Positions 8,717-17,323 of a stretch of 64,000 nucleotides of DNA are shown one piece after another. Both the position numbers and the translations under genes were made by a program. The DNA is from Ornithinibacillus gellani (lineage in GTDB: Bacteria; Bacillota; Bacilli; Bacillales; Amphibacillaceae): NCBI RefSeq assembly GCF_003730295.1, contig NZ_QTSZ01000047.1, positions 124,001-188,000 of the forward strand. The letters are read 5' to 3'. Within the stretch, counting starts at the first letter, position 1, and each line of letters starts with the position of its first letter. The notes beneath the pieces are model-generated. The model was given only the letters and a program-made list of their open reading frames with translations, was not told the DNA's origin and searched no databases.

Positions 8717-9736
8717 ATGTTCAACATGGAGAGAAATGCATATTTTGATAACGCAAAAGTATTACTTATCTTTTTAGTCGTGTTTGGTCATATGATTCAA
8801 CCATTTATTGATGACTCACAAGGAACGAATACATTATATATGGTTATCTACACCTTTCATATGCCAGCATTTATCTTTTTATCTGGATTCTTTGCAAAGG
8901 GATCTGGTAATAAAAAATATGTTATTAACTTGGCCAAAAAATTATTATTGCCCTATTTGATTTTCCAAATGATCTATTCTGGGTATTTTTTCTTTATCGG
9001 TAAAGAGAATTGGCAAGCAGGGCTATTCACCCCGCATTGGTCACTATGGTTCTTGTTTAGCCTGTTCTGCTGGCATATGCTCCTATACTGGTTTAAAAAG
9101 ATTCCAGCTGTGCTAAGTATGGCAATCGCTGTTGAAATTGGTCTTGTTGTCGGTTACTTTGGAGAAATTGGTCATACATTCAGTCTGTCACGCACCTTTG
9201 TGTTTTTCCCATTTTTCTTACTAGGGTATTGGTTAACTGAAAAACAAGTGATGTGGATGAAGCGTCGTTCTGTTAAGCTTGCATCTATATTTATTCTTGC
9301 TGGTGTGTCAGCTGCGATATACTTTTTACCGGATTTAAATGCTGGTTGGTTATTAGCCTCTAAATCTTATGGTGATTTAGGCTTGCCAGAAGCTGGTGGC
9401 GTTGCAAGATTACTTGTTTACGTTACAGCAGCAGTGATGGCAATGAGTGTGCTCGTATGGGTTCCTAAGCATCATGGGCTGCTGACAAAGCTTGGTTCAC
9501 GAACATTATATGTTTATTTACTGCATGGATTTTTCATTCAGTATTTCCGAGAAGCGAATATTTTCCAAGTAAATCATCCAATCGATTTAGTTGGATTAGC
9601 CGTTATTTCCGCTGGTATCGTTCTGTTATTGTCTAGTAAACCAGTACTCGGAGTTTGGCAACCATTTGTGGAAGGCAGTACTTCTATTTTGAAACAGTCT
9701 CTACGTTCCAGGGCAAGTAAAGAAACAGCTGGTTAA
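8717..9736 (+). CDS. Acyltransferase-3 family membrane protein (YkrP-like)
   Basis: A 339-residue polytopic membrane protein with roughly ten hydrophobic segments. The N terminus AYFDNAKVLLIFLVVFGHMI carries the family's catalytic His in a G-H context, and YTFHMPAFIFLSGFFAKG is the usual second motif of acyltransferase-3 enzymes that O-acylate surface or secreted glycans. The acceptor cannot be inferred. Two starts are possible: ATG 8717 (AAGGA 4 bp upstream) and ATG 8726 (AAGG 9 bp upstream). A sigma-B-like promoter lies about 75 bp upstream. It resembles B. subtilis YkrP. Confidence 0.78.
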   Translation: MFNMERNAYFDNAKVLLIFLVVFGHMIQPFIDDSQGTNTLYMVIYTFHMPAFIFLSGFFAKGSGNKKYVINLAKKLLLPYLIFQMIYSGYFFFIGKENWQAGLFTPHWSLWFLFSLFCWHMLLYWFKKIPAVLSMAIAVEIGLVVGYFGEIGHTFSLSRTFVFFPFFLLGYWLTEKQVMWMKRRSVKLASIFILAGVSAAIYFLPDLNAGWLLASKSYGDLGLPEAGGVARLLVYVTAAVMAMSVLVWVPKHHGLLTKLGSRTLYVYLLHGFFIQYFREANIFQVNHPIDLVGLAVISAGIVLLLSSKPVLGVWQPFVEGSTSILKQSLRSRASKETAG

Positions 9737-9802
9737 AATGATTGAAACCTATCCCGGTTCGTTCCGTATAAATAAGTAGGATGAAACGGGAGGGGTTCAG
9801 TT

Positions 9803-10096
9803 GTGGGGCTATTACTTGAAGCAGTGTTTGAAATTTTTCTATACATGGGTGAATCATCACTTGTTTCCAAACGGACGATTGCTAGAAAGCTGCGTCTGTT
9901 AGAAGAAAAAGCATGGTTTCAACGGTTAATGGAAGAACCCACCTATGCAGAACTGGTTGCTAATGACCGGCAAGTACGCAGGATTATTGGTGCATGCAGT
10001 ATTCGAAAACTAAAAAAACCCGCCTATATCGACCGCTACAGCTACCGGTTAGAAACGGTGTTGGAAAAACGAGCAGAAGCAAAACGGTATCAGTAA
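9803..10096 (+). CDS. Small conserved-looking protein of unknown function, 97 aa
   Basis: A GTG start at 9803 has GGGAGGGG 7 bp upstream and the frame runs into a strong terminator, so it is probably a real monocistronic gene. The protein is basic and mostly helical: an N-terminal hydrophobic stretch (GLLLEAVFEIFLYMG) followed by Arg/Lys-rich helices and a Tyr-containing tail. There is only one Cys and no recognisable enzyme or DNA-binding motif. I do not recognise a family. Confidence 0.6.
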   Translation: MGLLLEAVFEIFLYMGESSLVSKRTIARKLRLLEEKAWFQRLMEEPTYAELVANDRQVRRIIGACSIRKLKKPAYIDRYSYRLETVLEKRAEAKRYQ

Positions 10097-10139
10097 AAGC
10101 CCAATGTTCCGATCACGGATCATTGGGCTTGTTCTTTTG
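10095..10139 (+). terminator. Intrinsic terminator after the 97-aa gene
   Basis: AAGCCCAATG pairs with CATTGGGCTT around a loop of about 15 nt that itself contains TCCG/CGGA; a T-rich stretch follows. It lies about 55 bp from the 3' end of the convergent YjiH-like gene. Confidence 0.75.
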
Positions 10140-10193
10140 GAAAAGATATGATTTTATTACCTATCAATTTGGCGAGTGGTGTTCTTCTTTTAT

Positions 10194-11540
10194 TTAGAAT
10201 AAGAAATGTGCAACAAGCACGATGATAGGCAATGTGATAATTGTCCGTAACAGGAATATAATAAATAACTGCCAAAATGATACTGGAACTTTAGAACCGA
10301 GTATGACGCCACCTACTTCAGACATATAAATGAGCTGTGTAACAGATAATGCTGCAATGATAAATCTCGTCATATCAGCCTCAATGGAAGCACCGATAAT
10401 GGACGGTAGGAACATATCAGCAAATCCAATCAAAATGGTTTGAGAGGCTTCTGCTGCATGAGGCACCTGCATCAATTCCAGCAATGGAATAAATGGTATG
10501 CCCAACCATTGGAATAAAGGCGTATATTCTGCAAGCATGAGCGCAATTAGACCAAATGCCATTACAATTGGCGCAACGCCCATCCACATATCCAGCACAT
10601 TTTGAAATCCTTGTTTGAAAAATTGATACAGGCTCGTTTGTTTCTCGGCCCGTTGCAATGCTTGATCATAGCTATGTGACAGCATCGTATGCTCTTTTGG
10701 AACCGATTCATTCAATTCTTCCTGTTCCGTAATATAGGTGTCCGGATAACGTGAAAGTGGTGGAATCCGCGGCATTATTAATGCAGCGACAATTCCTGAA
10801 AAAACAACGGTCCCATAAAACGGGATGAACATTTCTTGAAGACCGACTTGTTCAATGACAACAAGGGTAAAGGTAATCGATACGACCGAAAAAGTAGTAC
10901 CAATCACAGCAGCCTCTCTTTTTGTATAGAAGCCATCTTCATATTGCTTACTTGTTAATAATACACCAATGGTTCCGTCACCAATCCATGATGCAAGTGC
11001 ATCAATGGAAGAACGTCCAGGCAACTTAAAGAGTGGACGCATGATCTTGGTCATCAGAAAACCGAAAAATTCCATTAAGCCATAATTCATGAGCAAAGGT
11101 AGAAATACACCAGCAAATAAGAAAACAGAAAATAGCACATGCAATAGATCACTTAGCAATAGCTGTCCAGTATCTTCACTCTTAATGGCTTCTGGTCCGA
11201 TTTGAAAGAGTACCATGACCGCAAAAATGGCTGCAATGATTCTAGTAATTGTCCAAAACCAACTCACATAAAATAATTGCTGGAAAAATGGTGTTTTGGT
11301 TAATGCCTGTTTACCAAGCATTTTTGCAATGATTGTCATGAGCGCGGTAAGAACAATAATGACGGCCATAATTGCTGATAGCTGATTAGCCAGTAAATCC
11401 TGTATCCAATTGGCCATAATGGCAATGGGAATGGTATAGCCTGTTCCTACTTTAATTGGTGTCATAAATAAAAATACACCAATTAGGGAAGGGATAATAA
11501 ATTTGAGATGTGTTTGAAGTGGATATTTTTTCTTTTCCAT
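10194..11540 (-). CDS. YjiH-family membrane protein with GATE (nucleoside-recognition) domain
   Basis: A 448-residue integral membrane protein with about ten hydrophobic segments. The repeated helix-pair architecture, with SSIDALASWIGDGTIGVLL in the first half and QTILIGFADMFLPSIIGAS in the second, is characteristic of the YjiH/GATE-domain family. A charged cytoplasmic loop (around residues 260-310) separates the halves. Substrate unknown. Of several ATGs at the N terminus I take 11540, because GGAGG lies 5 bp upstream and it gives the hydrophilic start MEKKKYPLQTHLK. It is divergent from aarF. Confidence 0.75.
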   Translation of the reverse strand: MEKKKYPLQTHLKFIIPSLIGVFLFMTPIKVGTGYTIPIAIMANWIQDLLANQLSAIMAVIIVLTALMTIIAKMLGKQALTKTPFFQQLFYVSWFWTITRIIAAIFAVMVLFQIGPEAIKSEDTGQLLLSDLLHVLFSVFLFAGVFLPLLMNYGLMEFFGFLMTKIMRPLFKLPGRSSIDALASWIGDGTIGVLLTSKQYEDGFYTKREAAVIGTTFSVVSITFTLVVIEQVGLQEMFIPFYGTVVFSGIVAALIMPRIPPLSRYPDTYITEQEELNESVPKEHTMLSHSYDQALQRAEKQTSLYQFFKQGFQNVLDMWMGVAPIVMAFGLIALMLAEYTPLFQWLGIPFIPLLELMQVPHAAEASQTILIGFADMFLPSIIGASIEADMTRFIIAALSVTQLIYMSEVGGVILGSKVPVSFWQLFIIFLLRTIITLPIIVLVAHFLF

Positions 11541-11745
11541 CATGTCCTCCATCATATAAAAAAATTCACTTTTATGCAGAAAAAATAACCTTCTAAAAAT
11601 GAAAAACGCTTAATATATGCTTTTTCAATCGTAGGTAATGTATATTCATACAAAAAGATAAATATACTGTACCACTTTTTTTGAATAAATTCCATAGCGT
11701 TTGTTGAAGTAATGGTCCGGGTAAAGTAAAAGTGGGGTGTTTTCT

Positions 11746-13374
11746 TTGAAAAAGCGGCTAAGATACAATTACATTTTTCGCAGTACGACCATTATTTGGC
11801 TGGCAATAAAGTTTATTTTACAATTTTATCTTTTTCAATGGAGGCACCGCGTGATGGATCATCAATCACGTGAACAGTGGAATCAATTGCTGAGGAAACA
11901 AGCGAAGGAATATAAGGAAAAGGCCTCTGAGCTTGGTGGGGTTATGATCAAGGTAGGTCAGTTTCTAGGTGCAAGGACAGATATCATTCCAGAAGTAGTC
12001 GTTCAGGAACTACTTAGTTTGGTTGATCATGTTCCGCCAAGCACACATCGCTATGCAGTTGATCTGTTGGAGAAGGAATGGAATTGTACATGGCAGGAGC
12101 AACTGCTGCAAATGGATGAAGAGCCAATTGCTTCGGCCTCGATTGGAGATGTGTACCGTGCGGTGTTACAGGATGGCTCACAAGTAGCAATTAAAATTCA
12201 ACGAAACCGAATCGTCGATATATTTCATATGGATTTTAAAGCATTAAAAGTCGTGTTTTGGATATTCAAAACATGGACAGCAATAGGGAAAAAGGCAGAT
12301 ATGCGCAAGCTATATAATGAATTGATTTATGTTATGGACCGTGAACTTGACTTTAAGCAGGAACTGGAATTTGGTACGTATTTTAAACAACGATATGAAA
12401 AAAATCAGCAGCTGCACATCCCTGATTACTATGCTTCTTTATGTACGGACAAGGTGTTGGTGATGGAATGGGTGGAAGGTGTGAAAATAACGGATACGGC
12501 ATTTATGGATCGGCATCACATTGACCGCCGAAAAATTGCCCGTTTATTATTTGATTTCTATTTTGATCAATATTTAAAAGAAGGCTATTTCCATGCAGAT
12601 CCACATGCAGGAAACATCATGATTCATGCTTCCGGGGTCATTTCCATTATTGATTTTGGCATGGTTGGTGCCATTAGTAAAAGGGATGTTAATCAATTTA
12701 AACAGCTCATTCAAGGGCTGATCGTCGATGATTATACATTGGTAATTCAAGCATTAGAAGACATGCATTTCATCTTACCAGGTGCCAATACCGTCCAGCT
12801 GAAGAAAATGATTAAACAAACGTTTGATTTGTATGAAACGGCTGAACAGAGCAAGATGGATGCTCATATGATGAATCAAATTAAAGATGATGTGTTACAA
12901 TTTATACATGAGCAACCGATTCAGATGTCAGCTGAGTATGCTTATTTAAGTAGAGCAATTTCTATTATATTTGGCATCTTAATTACTTTGGATCCATCGC
13001 TTGATTTAGGGGCGTGGACAAAGCCAAAAATTCGCAAGTGGCTCGGAAACCGCAGACTGGCAGAGGCATTTTATCAGCAAAAGCTAAAGGAAGTGACTGC
13101 ACCGATTCAATCCTTTGCGGAAGCTGCAATGAATTGGTTAGAGCGTGGTGACAAAGATAGGGAATGGGAAAAAGAGAAACTGCGGCGTCAACAGAGGCAC
13201 CAGCTCTTTATGTTTATGGAAATTCTTTGTTTCTCACTTGCGATAACAGGTGTCGGTTTATTATATGTCAAGATAGTGAGCGTCTGGATTGGAAGCCTGA
13301 TAATTGCAGGTTTTTCTACTGGAGGGCTTATTACATTGATTCAACATATGAAGGGAATTAATAAAGAATCCTGA
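11746..13374 (+). CDS. AarF/UbiB (ABC1) family atypical kinase
   Basis: A 542-residue protein of the UbiB/COQ8 protein-kinase-like family. The family N-terminal motif is present as KVGQFLGARTDIIP; other kinase elements are ASASIGDVYRA, the ATP-binding lysine in VAIKIQR, the catalytic loop HADPHAGNI and the DFG-like IDFGMVG. Two transmembrane helices lie at the extreme C terminus, so it is anchored to the membrane. Family members support isoprenoid-quinone synthesis in other bacteria; in menaquinone-using Bacillaceae the client is unknown. TTG 11746 follows GGGGTG; GTG 11737 is an alternative. It is followed at 14 bp by a phasin-like gene, likely one operon. Confidence 0.85.
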   Translation: MKKRLRYNYIFRSTTIIWLAIKFILQFYLFQWRHRVMDHQSREQWNQLLRKQAKEYKEKASELGGVMIKVGQFLGARTDIIPEVVVQELLSLVDHVPPSTHRYAVDLLEKEWNCTWQEQLLQMDEEPIASASIGDVYRAVLQDGSQVAIKIQRNRIVDIFHMDFKALKVVFWIFKTWTAIGKKADMRKLYNELIYVMDRELDFKQELEFGTYFKQRYEKNQQLHIPDYYASLCTDKVLVMEWVEGVKITDTAFMDRHHIDRRKIARLLFDFYFDQYLKEGYFHADPHAGNIMIHASGVISIIDFGMVGAISKRDVNQFKQLIQGLIVDDYTLVIQALEDMHFILPGANTVQLKKMIKQTFDLYETAEQSKMDAHMMNQIKDDVLQFIHEQPIQMSAEYAYLSRAISIIFGILITLDPSLDLGAWTKPKIRKWLGNRRLAEAFYQQKLKEVTAPIQSFAEAAMNWLERGDKDREWEKEKLRRQQRHQLFMFMEILCFSLAITGVGLLYVKIVSVWIGSLIIAGFSTGGLITLIQHMKGINKES

Positions 13375-13388
13375 AGGAGGAAAGGCAT

Positions 13389-13703
13389 ATGAATGAATTT
13401 ATACGCAAAGGATTTTTGCTTGGAATTGGAACGATGGCTGTTGGAAAAGAGAAGCTGGAAAAGAAATTGAATGAACTCGTGGAAAAAAATGAGCTGACCA
13501 AGGATGAAGCAAAATCGCTTATGAAAAGCTATATGGAAAAGGGAGAAGCGAAAAAAGAAGAATGGTCGGAAAAAAGTGCACAAAAAGCGAAACAATCCGC
13601 AAAGGAAGCGGGCATTGCAACAGAGGATGATATCGCTCAATTAAATGAAAAAATTATTGCATTAGAAGCAAGAATTGCAGAACTCGAAAGCAAACCGGAA
13701 TAA
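13389..13703 (+). CDS. Phasin-like / polyhydroxyalkanoate synthesis regulator family protein
   Basis: A 104-residue, highly charged helical protein. The start MNEFIRKGFLLGIGTMAVGKEKLEKKL, the segment LTKDEAKSLMKSYMEKGE and a C-terminal coiled coil (IAQLNEKIIALEARIAELES) match the small phasin/PhaF-like family often found next to AarF genes. No PHA synthase is visible in this window, so a role in granules is not implied. ATG 13389 has AAGGAGG about 9 bp upstream. Co-transcription with aarF is likely. Confidence 0.75.
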   Translation: MNEFIRKGFLLGIGTMAVGKEKLEKKLNELVEKNELTKDEAKSLMKSYMEKGEAKKEEWSEKSAQKAKQSAKEAGIATEDDIAQLNEKIIALEARIAELESKPE

Positions 13704-13718
13704 ATAGATTGAAATGAA

Positions 13719-13753
13719 AGACATTCACTGATAAAAGTGGATGTCTTTTTTGT
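13719..13753 (+). terminator. Intrinsic terminator of the aarF-phasin operon
   Basis: AGACATTCACT pairs with AGTGGATGTCT (one mismatch region) and is followed by TTTTTTG. Confidence 0.8.
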
Positions 13754-13880
13754 TGGGAAATAACGAATGTAGAAACTCAAACTGAAGGGGAAGTGGTTGT
13801 AGTTCTGTCACCGGTTTTTACCAACCCCAGCTTTCATTCGCTACGTGATTTGATTGGAAGCTGCTTTCGCTCATCCAGCG

Positions 13881-13910
13881 GAACCCCACGGATTGAAGTT
13901 TCACTTTATC
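13881..13910 (-). repeat. Solo end of the dispersed two-hairpin element
   Basis: CCCCACGGATTGAAGTTTCAC matches, in reverse orientation, the GTGAAACTTCAATC end of the dispersed element. It directly abuts the full copy that begins at 13905, as if two copies were joined and the first lost most of its body. Confidence 0.7.
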
Positions 13911-14066
13911 ACAGATTAACTGGCTGTAAGCCCCCACCTCAATCTTTTTTGTTGATAACTAAAATAGTAAGTGGGGGATCAAACAGCCAGTAAAAGCCTG
14001 ATTGGTTCAACTAACAATCCGTGGGGGAAGTGCCAGAACCCCCCCTGATTGAAGTTTCACTTTATC
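13905..14066 (-). repeat. Dispersed two-hairpin element, full copy 1
   Basis: Element of about 155-160 bp, reverse orientation. Outer pairing ACTGGCTGT / ACAGCCAGT continues into CCCCCAC / GTGGGGG around a loop containing TTTGTTGATAACT. A second hairpin at the other end pairs the AATC..GTGGGG arm with CCCC..GATT. Between them lies GCCTGATTGGTTCAAC, conserved in every copy. It fills the gap between the phasin and oxidase genes. No ORF of note is inside. Confidence 0.85.
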
Positions 14067-14129
14067 GTTTAAGGTGAGCAAATCGTGGGAAAGGGTTAGC
14101 AATATCCTTTTTATGAAATGAGGTTGCGA

Positions 14130-14819
14130 ATGGTGTTGAAACGATTCACGCTAGTGCCTGTATTACTCATGCTTGCGGGTTGCAACATAACCGTTCTAAA
14201 TCCAAAAAGTGCAACAGGAAAAGATCAGGCCTTTTTAATTTGGTTTAGTTTTGGTCTGATGCTTATCGTGTTGCTTGTTGTCTTTTTTCTTTTTTTCCGA
14301 TTTGTTGCAACGTATCGTTACACCGATAAAAAAGCGAACTTCATTCCGGAAGATGTACATGGTAACAAATGGCTGGAGCTGACGTGGACGATCCTGCCGA
14401 TTTTATTGCTTATCGTGTTAGCTGTTCCAACAGTGGCTATTACGTATAATCAGTCGCCCATCTCAGAAGTACTTAAAAAGGATGAAGCTGTGCAAATCGA
14501 AGTGGAAGCACAGCAATATCAATGGACATTTACCCATGAGGGCGGTAAAACATCGAATCAAGCGCTTGTGATTCCTGAAGGGAAAACAATTCGGCTTCAG
14601 TTGAAATCAAAGGACGTCATTCATTCCTTTTGGGTTCCGGCACTTGGAGGGAAGGTAGATGTAATGCCACATAAGGATTTGTATTATGAAATCAAAAATC
14701 CAGAGGTCGGAACGTATCATGGAAAATGTGCGGAATACTGTGGTTTGGAGCATGCAAAGATGATTTTCACAGCAAAAGTAGTTACAGAAGAGGCATATGA
14801 ACAGTACGTGAAGGAATAG
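14130..14819 (+). CDS. Heme-copper oxidase subunit II with CuA site (lipoprotein)
   Basis: A 229-residue membrane-anchored subunit. A signal peptide ends in the lipobox LAGC, then two transmembrane helices and a periplasmic-side cupredoxin domain. The CuA ligands are visible as the His in DVIHSFWVP and the block CAEYCGLEHAKM, so it should accept electrons from a c-type cytochrome or cupredoxin; true quinol oxidases (QoxA) lack these residues. Unlike B. subtilis CtaC there is no C-terminal cytochrome c domain. ATG 14130 follows GAGGT; ATG 14118 is an alternative. First gene of an oxidase operon. Confidence 0.88.
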   Translation: MVLKRFTLVPVLLMLAGCNITVLNPKSATGKDQAFLIWFSFGLMLIVLLVVFFLFFRFVATYRYTDKKANFIPEDVHGNKWLELTWTILPILLLIVLAVPTVAITYNQSPISEVLKKDEAVQIEVEAQQYQWTFTHEGGKTSNQALVIPEGKTIRLQLKSKDVIHSFWVPALGGKVDVMPHKDLYYEIKNPEVGTYHGKCAEYCGLEHAKMIFTAKVVTEEAYEQYVKE

Positions 14820-14830
14820 AGGTGACATCG

Positions 14831-16741
14831 TTGCAGATTTCAATGTTCAATCAAACGTTTGAATTACCATCTGATGTGTTGGCAGCTTGGATATTCACCA
14901 TCATAGCTGGTGGATTCGTCTTGCTTTATGTGATTAAGAAAAAGAAGCTGCCACTCATTTGGGATTATATTCGAACAACTAACCATCGAAAAATTGGTAC
15001 CTTGTATATTTTATTTGGTGTCGTATATTTTCTGCGTGCAGGGTTGGATGCTGTATTTATTCGTCTGCAGCTAGCTTTTCCAGATCAATCCTTTTGGGTA
15101 TTTCAGCAGGAAAAGTACAATGAAGTATTTACAACACATGGGACAATCATGATTTTCTTTTCGGCGATGCCCATTTTACTTGGACTCATGAACGTTGCTG
15201 TACCACTGCAAATTGGAGCACGTGATTTGGCTTTTCCATTTTTAAATGCGGTTGGATTTTGGTTGTTTTTCTTCGGGGCACTATTTTTTAATTTAGCATT
15301 CTTTGTTAATCAAGCACCAAGTATAGGTTGGACAGGATATGCCCCCTATTCACTGAATGAATACACACCAGGCGTCAGTACGGATTATTATGTGTTTGGG
15401 ATCCAATTATCGGGCTTGGGAACGATTTTTACGGCACTTAATTTGATTGTAACGATTTTTCGCCATCGGGCTCCAGGGATGAAGCTGACGCGGATGCCAC
15501 TGTTCACTTGGGCTTCACTTATCACTTCTTATTTGATATTAATCGCTTTTTCCGTGTTAGCTGTTGCCTTATATTTACTGATGTTTGATCGTTTATTTGG
15601 CACCGCATTTTTTTCCGGCAGTGAAGGAGATCCGGTGTATTGGCAGCATTTATTTTGGATATTTGGCCATCCGGAAGTGTATATTTTGGCATTGCCTGCG
15701 TTCGGGATATTTTCCGATATTATCCCTACTTTTTCATCCAAACGGATCTTTGGCTATCCAACAATGGTCGTTTCCCTTGCCCTGATTGGATTTTTAGGCT
15801 TTACCGTTTGGGCACATCATATGTTTACCGTAGGGCTTGGGCCAATGGCAAATACATTTTTTGCGCTGACAACGATGACAATTGCAGTCCCAACTGGTAT
15901 TAAAGTATTTAACTGGTTATTTACCATACGAGGAGGATTGTTGCGCATGACAGCACCGATGTTGTTTGCGCTTGGATTTATTCCTTCCTTTGTGATGGGG
16001 GGAGTAACAGGTGTGATGTTATCTGTTTCGGCTGCCGACTTTCAATTTCATGATTCCCATTTTGTCGTCGCCCATTTTCACTATGTCATTATAGCTTCTA
16101 CGATATTCGGTATTTTTGGCGGAATTTATTATTGGTATCCGAAAATAACCGGTTATCGGTTGAATGAAAAATTGGGAAAATGGCATTTTTGGTTATTTTT
16201 AATTGGATTCCATTTGACTTTTTTACCTATGCATATTTCCGGTCTACAAGGTATGCCACGACGCGTCTATACGTATGGAGCAGATGAAGGATTGACTGGT
16301 CTTAATTTCACAAGCACGATTGGTGCATTTGTCATGGGTGCGGCAGTCAGTATCTTTTTATGGAATATCGTCATCACGCATCGTCGCGGTGTAACAGTAG
16401 GAGCGGATCCATGGAATGGACGAACATTGGAATGGACTGTCGATTCGCCATCTCCAGAACATTCATTTGATCCGATGCCCGTTGTGGATCAAATGGACCC
16501 ATTTTGGTATGCAAAACAGGAAAAACGGCAGCTTGCCATTTGTGCGAATCCACGACCTGCACCGCCGGATGAACAGAGCATGATTCCAATCAGTATGGGC
16601 CTATCCTTATTCGTTTTAGCAGCGGCGTTGACTTATTCCCTCTATTGGCTGGCGATAGCTGGTGGTGTCGGCATATTTGTATTGATGGCGATTCGATCAT
16701 GGACAGATCGGACTATTATAGAAGAGGAGGAAGAAGCATGA
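14831..16741 (+). CDS. Heme-copper oxidase subunit I
   Basis: A 636-residue polytopic subunit that reduces O2 at the heme-CuB centre and pumps protons. Key residues are present: THGTIMIFF heme ligand His, GHPEVYILALP (CuB His, cross-linked Tyr, and the Glu of the D channel), AHHMF (CuB His pair) and HFHYV (heme ligands). An extra N-terminal helix precedes the core and two further helices follow it, an outline more like QoxB of the aa3-type quinol oxidases. TTG 14831 has GAGGTGA upstream; GTG 14822 is an alternative. It overlaps the next gene by 4 bp (ATGA). Confidence 0.92.
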   Translation: MQISMFNQTFELPSDVLAAWIFTIIAGGFVLLYVIKKKKLPLIWDYIRTTNHRKIGTLYILFGVVYFLRAGLDAVFIRLQLAFPDQSFWVFQQEKYNEVFTTHGTIMIFFSAMPILLGLMNVAVPLQIGARDLAFPFLNAVGFWLFFFGALFFNLAFFVNQAPSIGWTGYAPYSLNEYTPGVSTDYYVFGIQLSGLGTIFTALNLIVTIFRHRAPGMKLTRMPLFTWASLITSYLILIAFSVLAVALYLLMFDRLFGTAFFSGSEGDPVYWQHLFWIFGHPEVYILALPAFGIFSDIIPTFSSKRIFGYPTMVVSLALIGFLGFTVWAHHMFTVGLGPMANTFFALTTMTIAVPTGIKVFNWLFTIRGGLLRMTAPMLFALGFIPSFVMGGVTGVMLSVSAADFQFHDSHFVVAHFHYVIIASTIFGIFGGIYYWYPKITGYRLNEKLGKWHFWLFLIGFHLTFLPMHISGLQGMPRRVYTYGADEGLTGLNFTSTIGAFVMGAAVSIFLWNIVITHRRGVTVGADPWNGRTLEWTVDSPSPEHSFDPMPVVDQMDPFWYAKQEKRQLAICANPRPAPPDEQSMIPISMGLSLFVLAAALTYSLYWLAIAGGVGIFVLMAIRSWTDRTIIEEEEEA

Positions 16742-17310
16742 CTCAGGGTGAGATAGTCATATTCAAAGATAAACAGCTTGGTTTTTTTATTTATCTCGGT
16801 GTGGAAACGATTATGTTTGCGACGTTATTTGCCACGTACATGATTTTTACACCTGCGGAAAAGGGGCCACATCCAGCTGACATTTTTGAGTGGAAAACGC
16901 TGCTTCTATCCTCATTCTTCCTGTTGTCCAGCAGTGGTACCTTGATGATGTCGGAGAAAGGGCTTCGGAGCGGAAGGAAGGGGCTGCTCGTTCTCGGTCT
17001 GTTTATCACGCTTTTATTTGGCATGACTTTTCTAGGCTTGGAGATACTTGAGTTTTCTTCTTATTTGCAGCAGGGCTATGGAACGAGCGCAAGTGTTTTC
17101 TTTGGTTCCTTTTATGTTCTGGTCGGCTTGCACGCAGCCCATGTAGCCTTTGGTGTGGGCTGGATGGGGATGTTGTTTTTGCAGCTGGGACGCGAGAAGC
17201 ACGCCGCTTCATTTGAACAAAAGCATCGAATTTTTTCTTATTATTGGCATTTTGTTGATGTTATTTGGATAGGTATTATGGTAATTGTTTATATTCCTTA
17301 TTTACTGTAA
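16738..17310 (+). CDS. Heme-copper oxidase subunit III
   Basis: A 190-residue protein with five membrane helices and the family motifs GVETIMFATLFATYM and LHAAHVAFGVGWMG, plus the C-terminal YYWHFVDVIWIGIMVIVYIPYLL. It stabilises subunit I during proton pumping. The start ATG 16738 lies in the ATGA overlap with the subunit I stop and is preceded by GAGGAGGAAGAAG, so translation is coupled. No subunit IV gene follows; the next gene is a yerD homologue 13 bp downstream. Confidence 0.9.
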   Translation: MTQGEIVIFKDKQLGFFIYLGVETIMFATLFATYMIFTPAEKGPHPADIFEWKTLLLSSFFLLSSSGTLMMSEKGLRSGRKGLLVLGLFITLLFGMTFLGLEILEFSSYLQQGYGTSASVFFGSFYVLVGLHAAHVAFGVGWMGMLFLQLGREKHAASFEQKHRIFSYYWHFVDVIWIGIMVIVYIPYLL

Positions 17311-17323
17311 AGGAGGGGGTTTG

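Noticed and set aside
13793-13993. 66-codon ORF between the phasin and oxidase genes
   Set aside because: It runs through a dispersed repeat element, has no ribosome site and no recognisable product.
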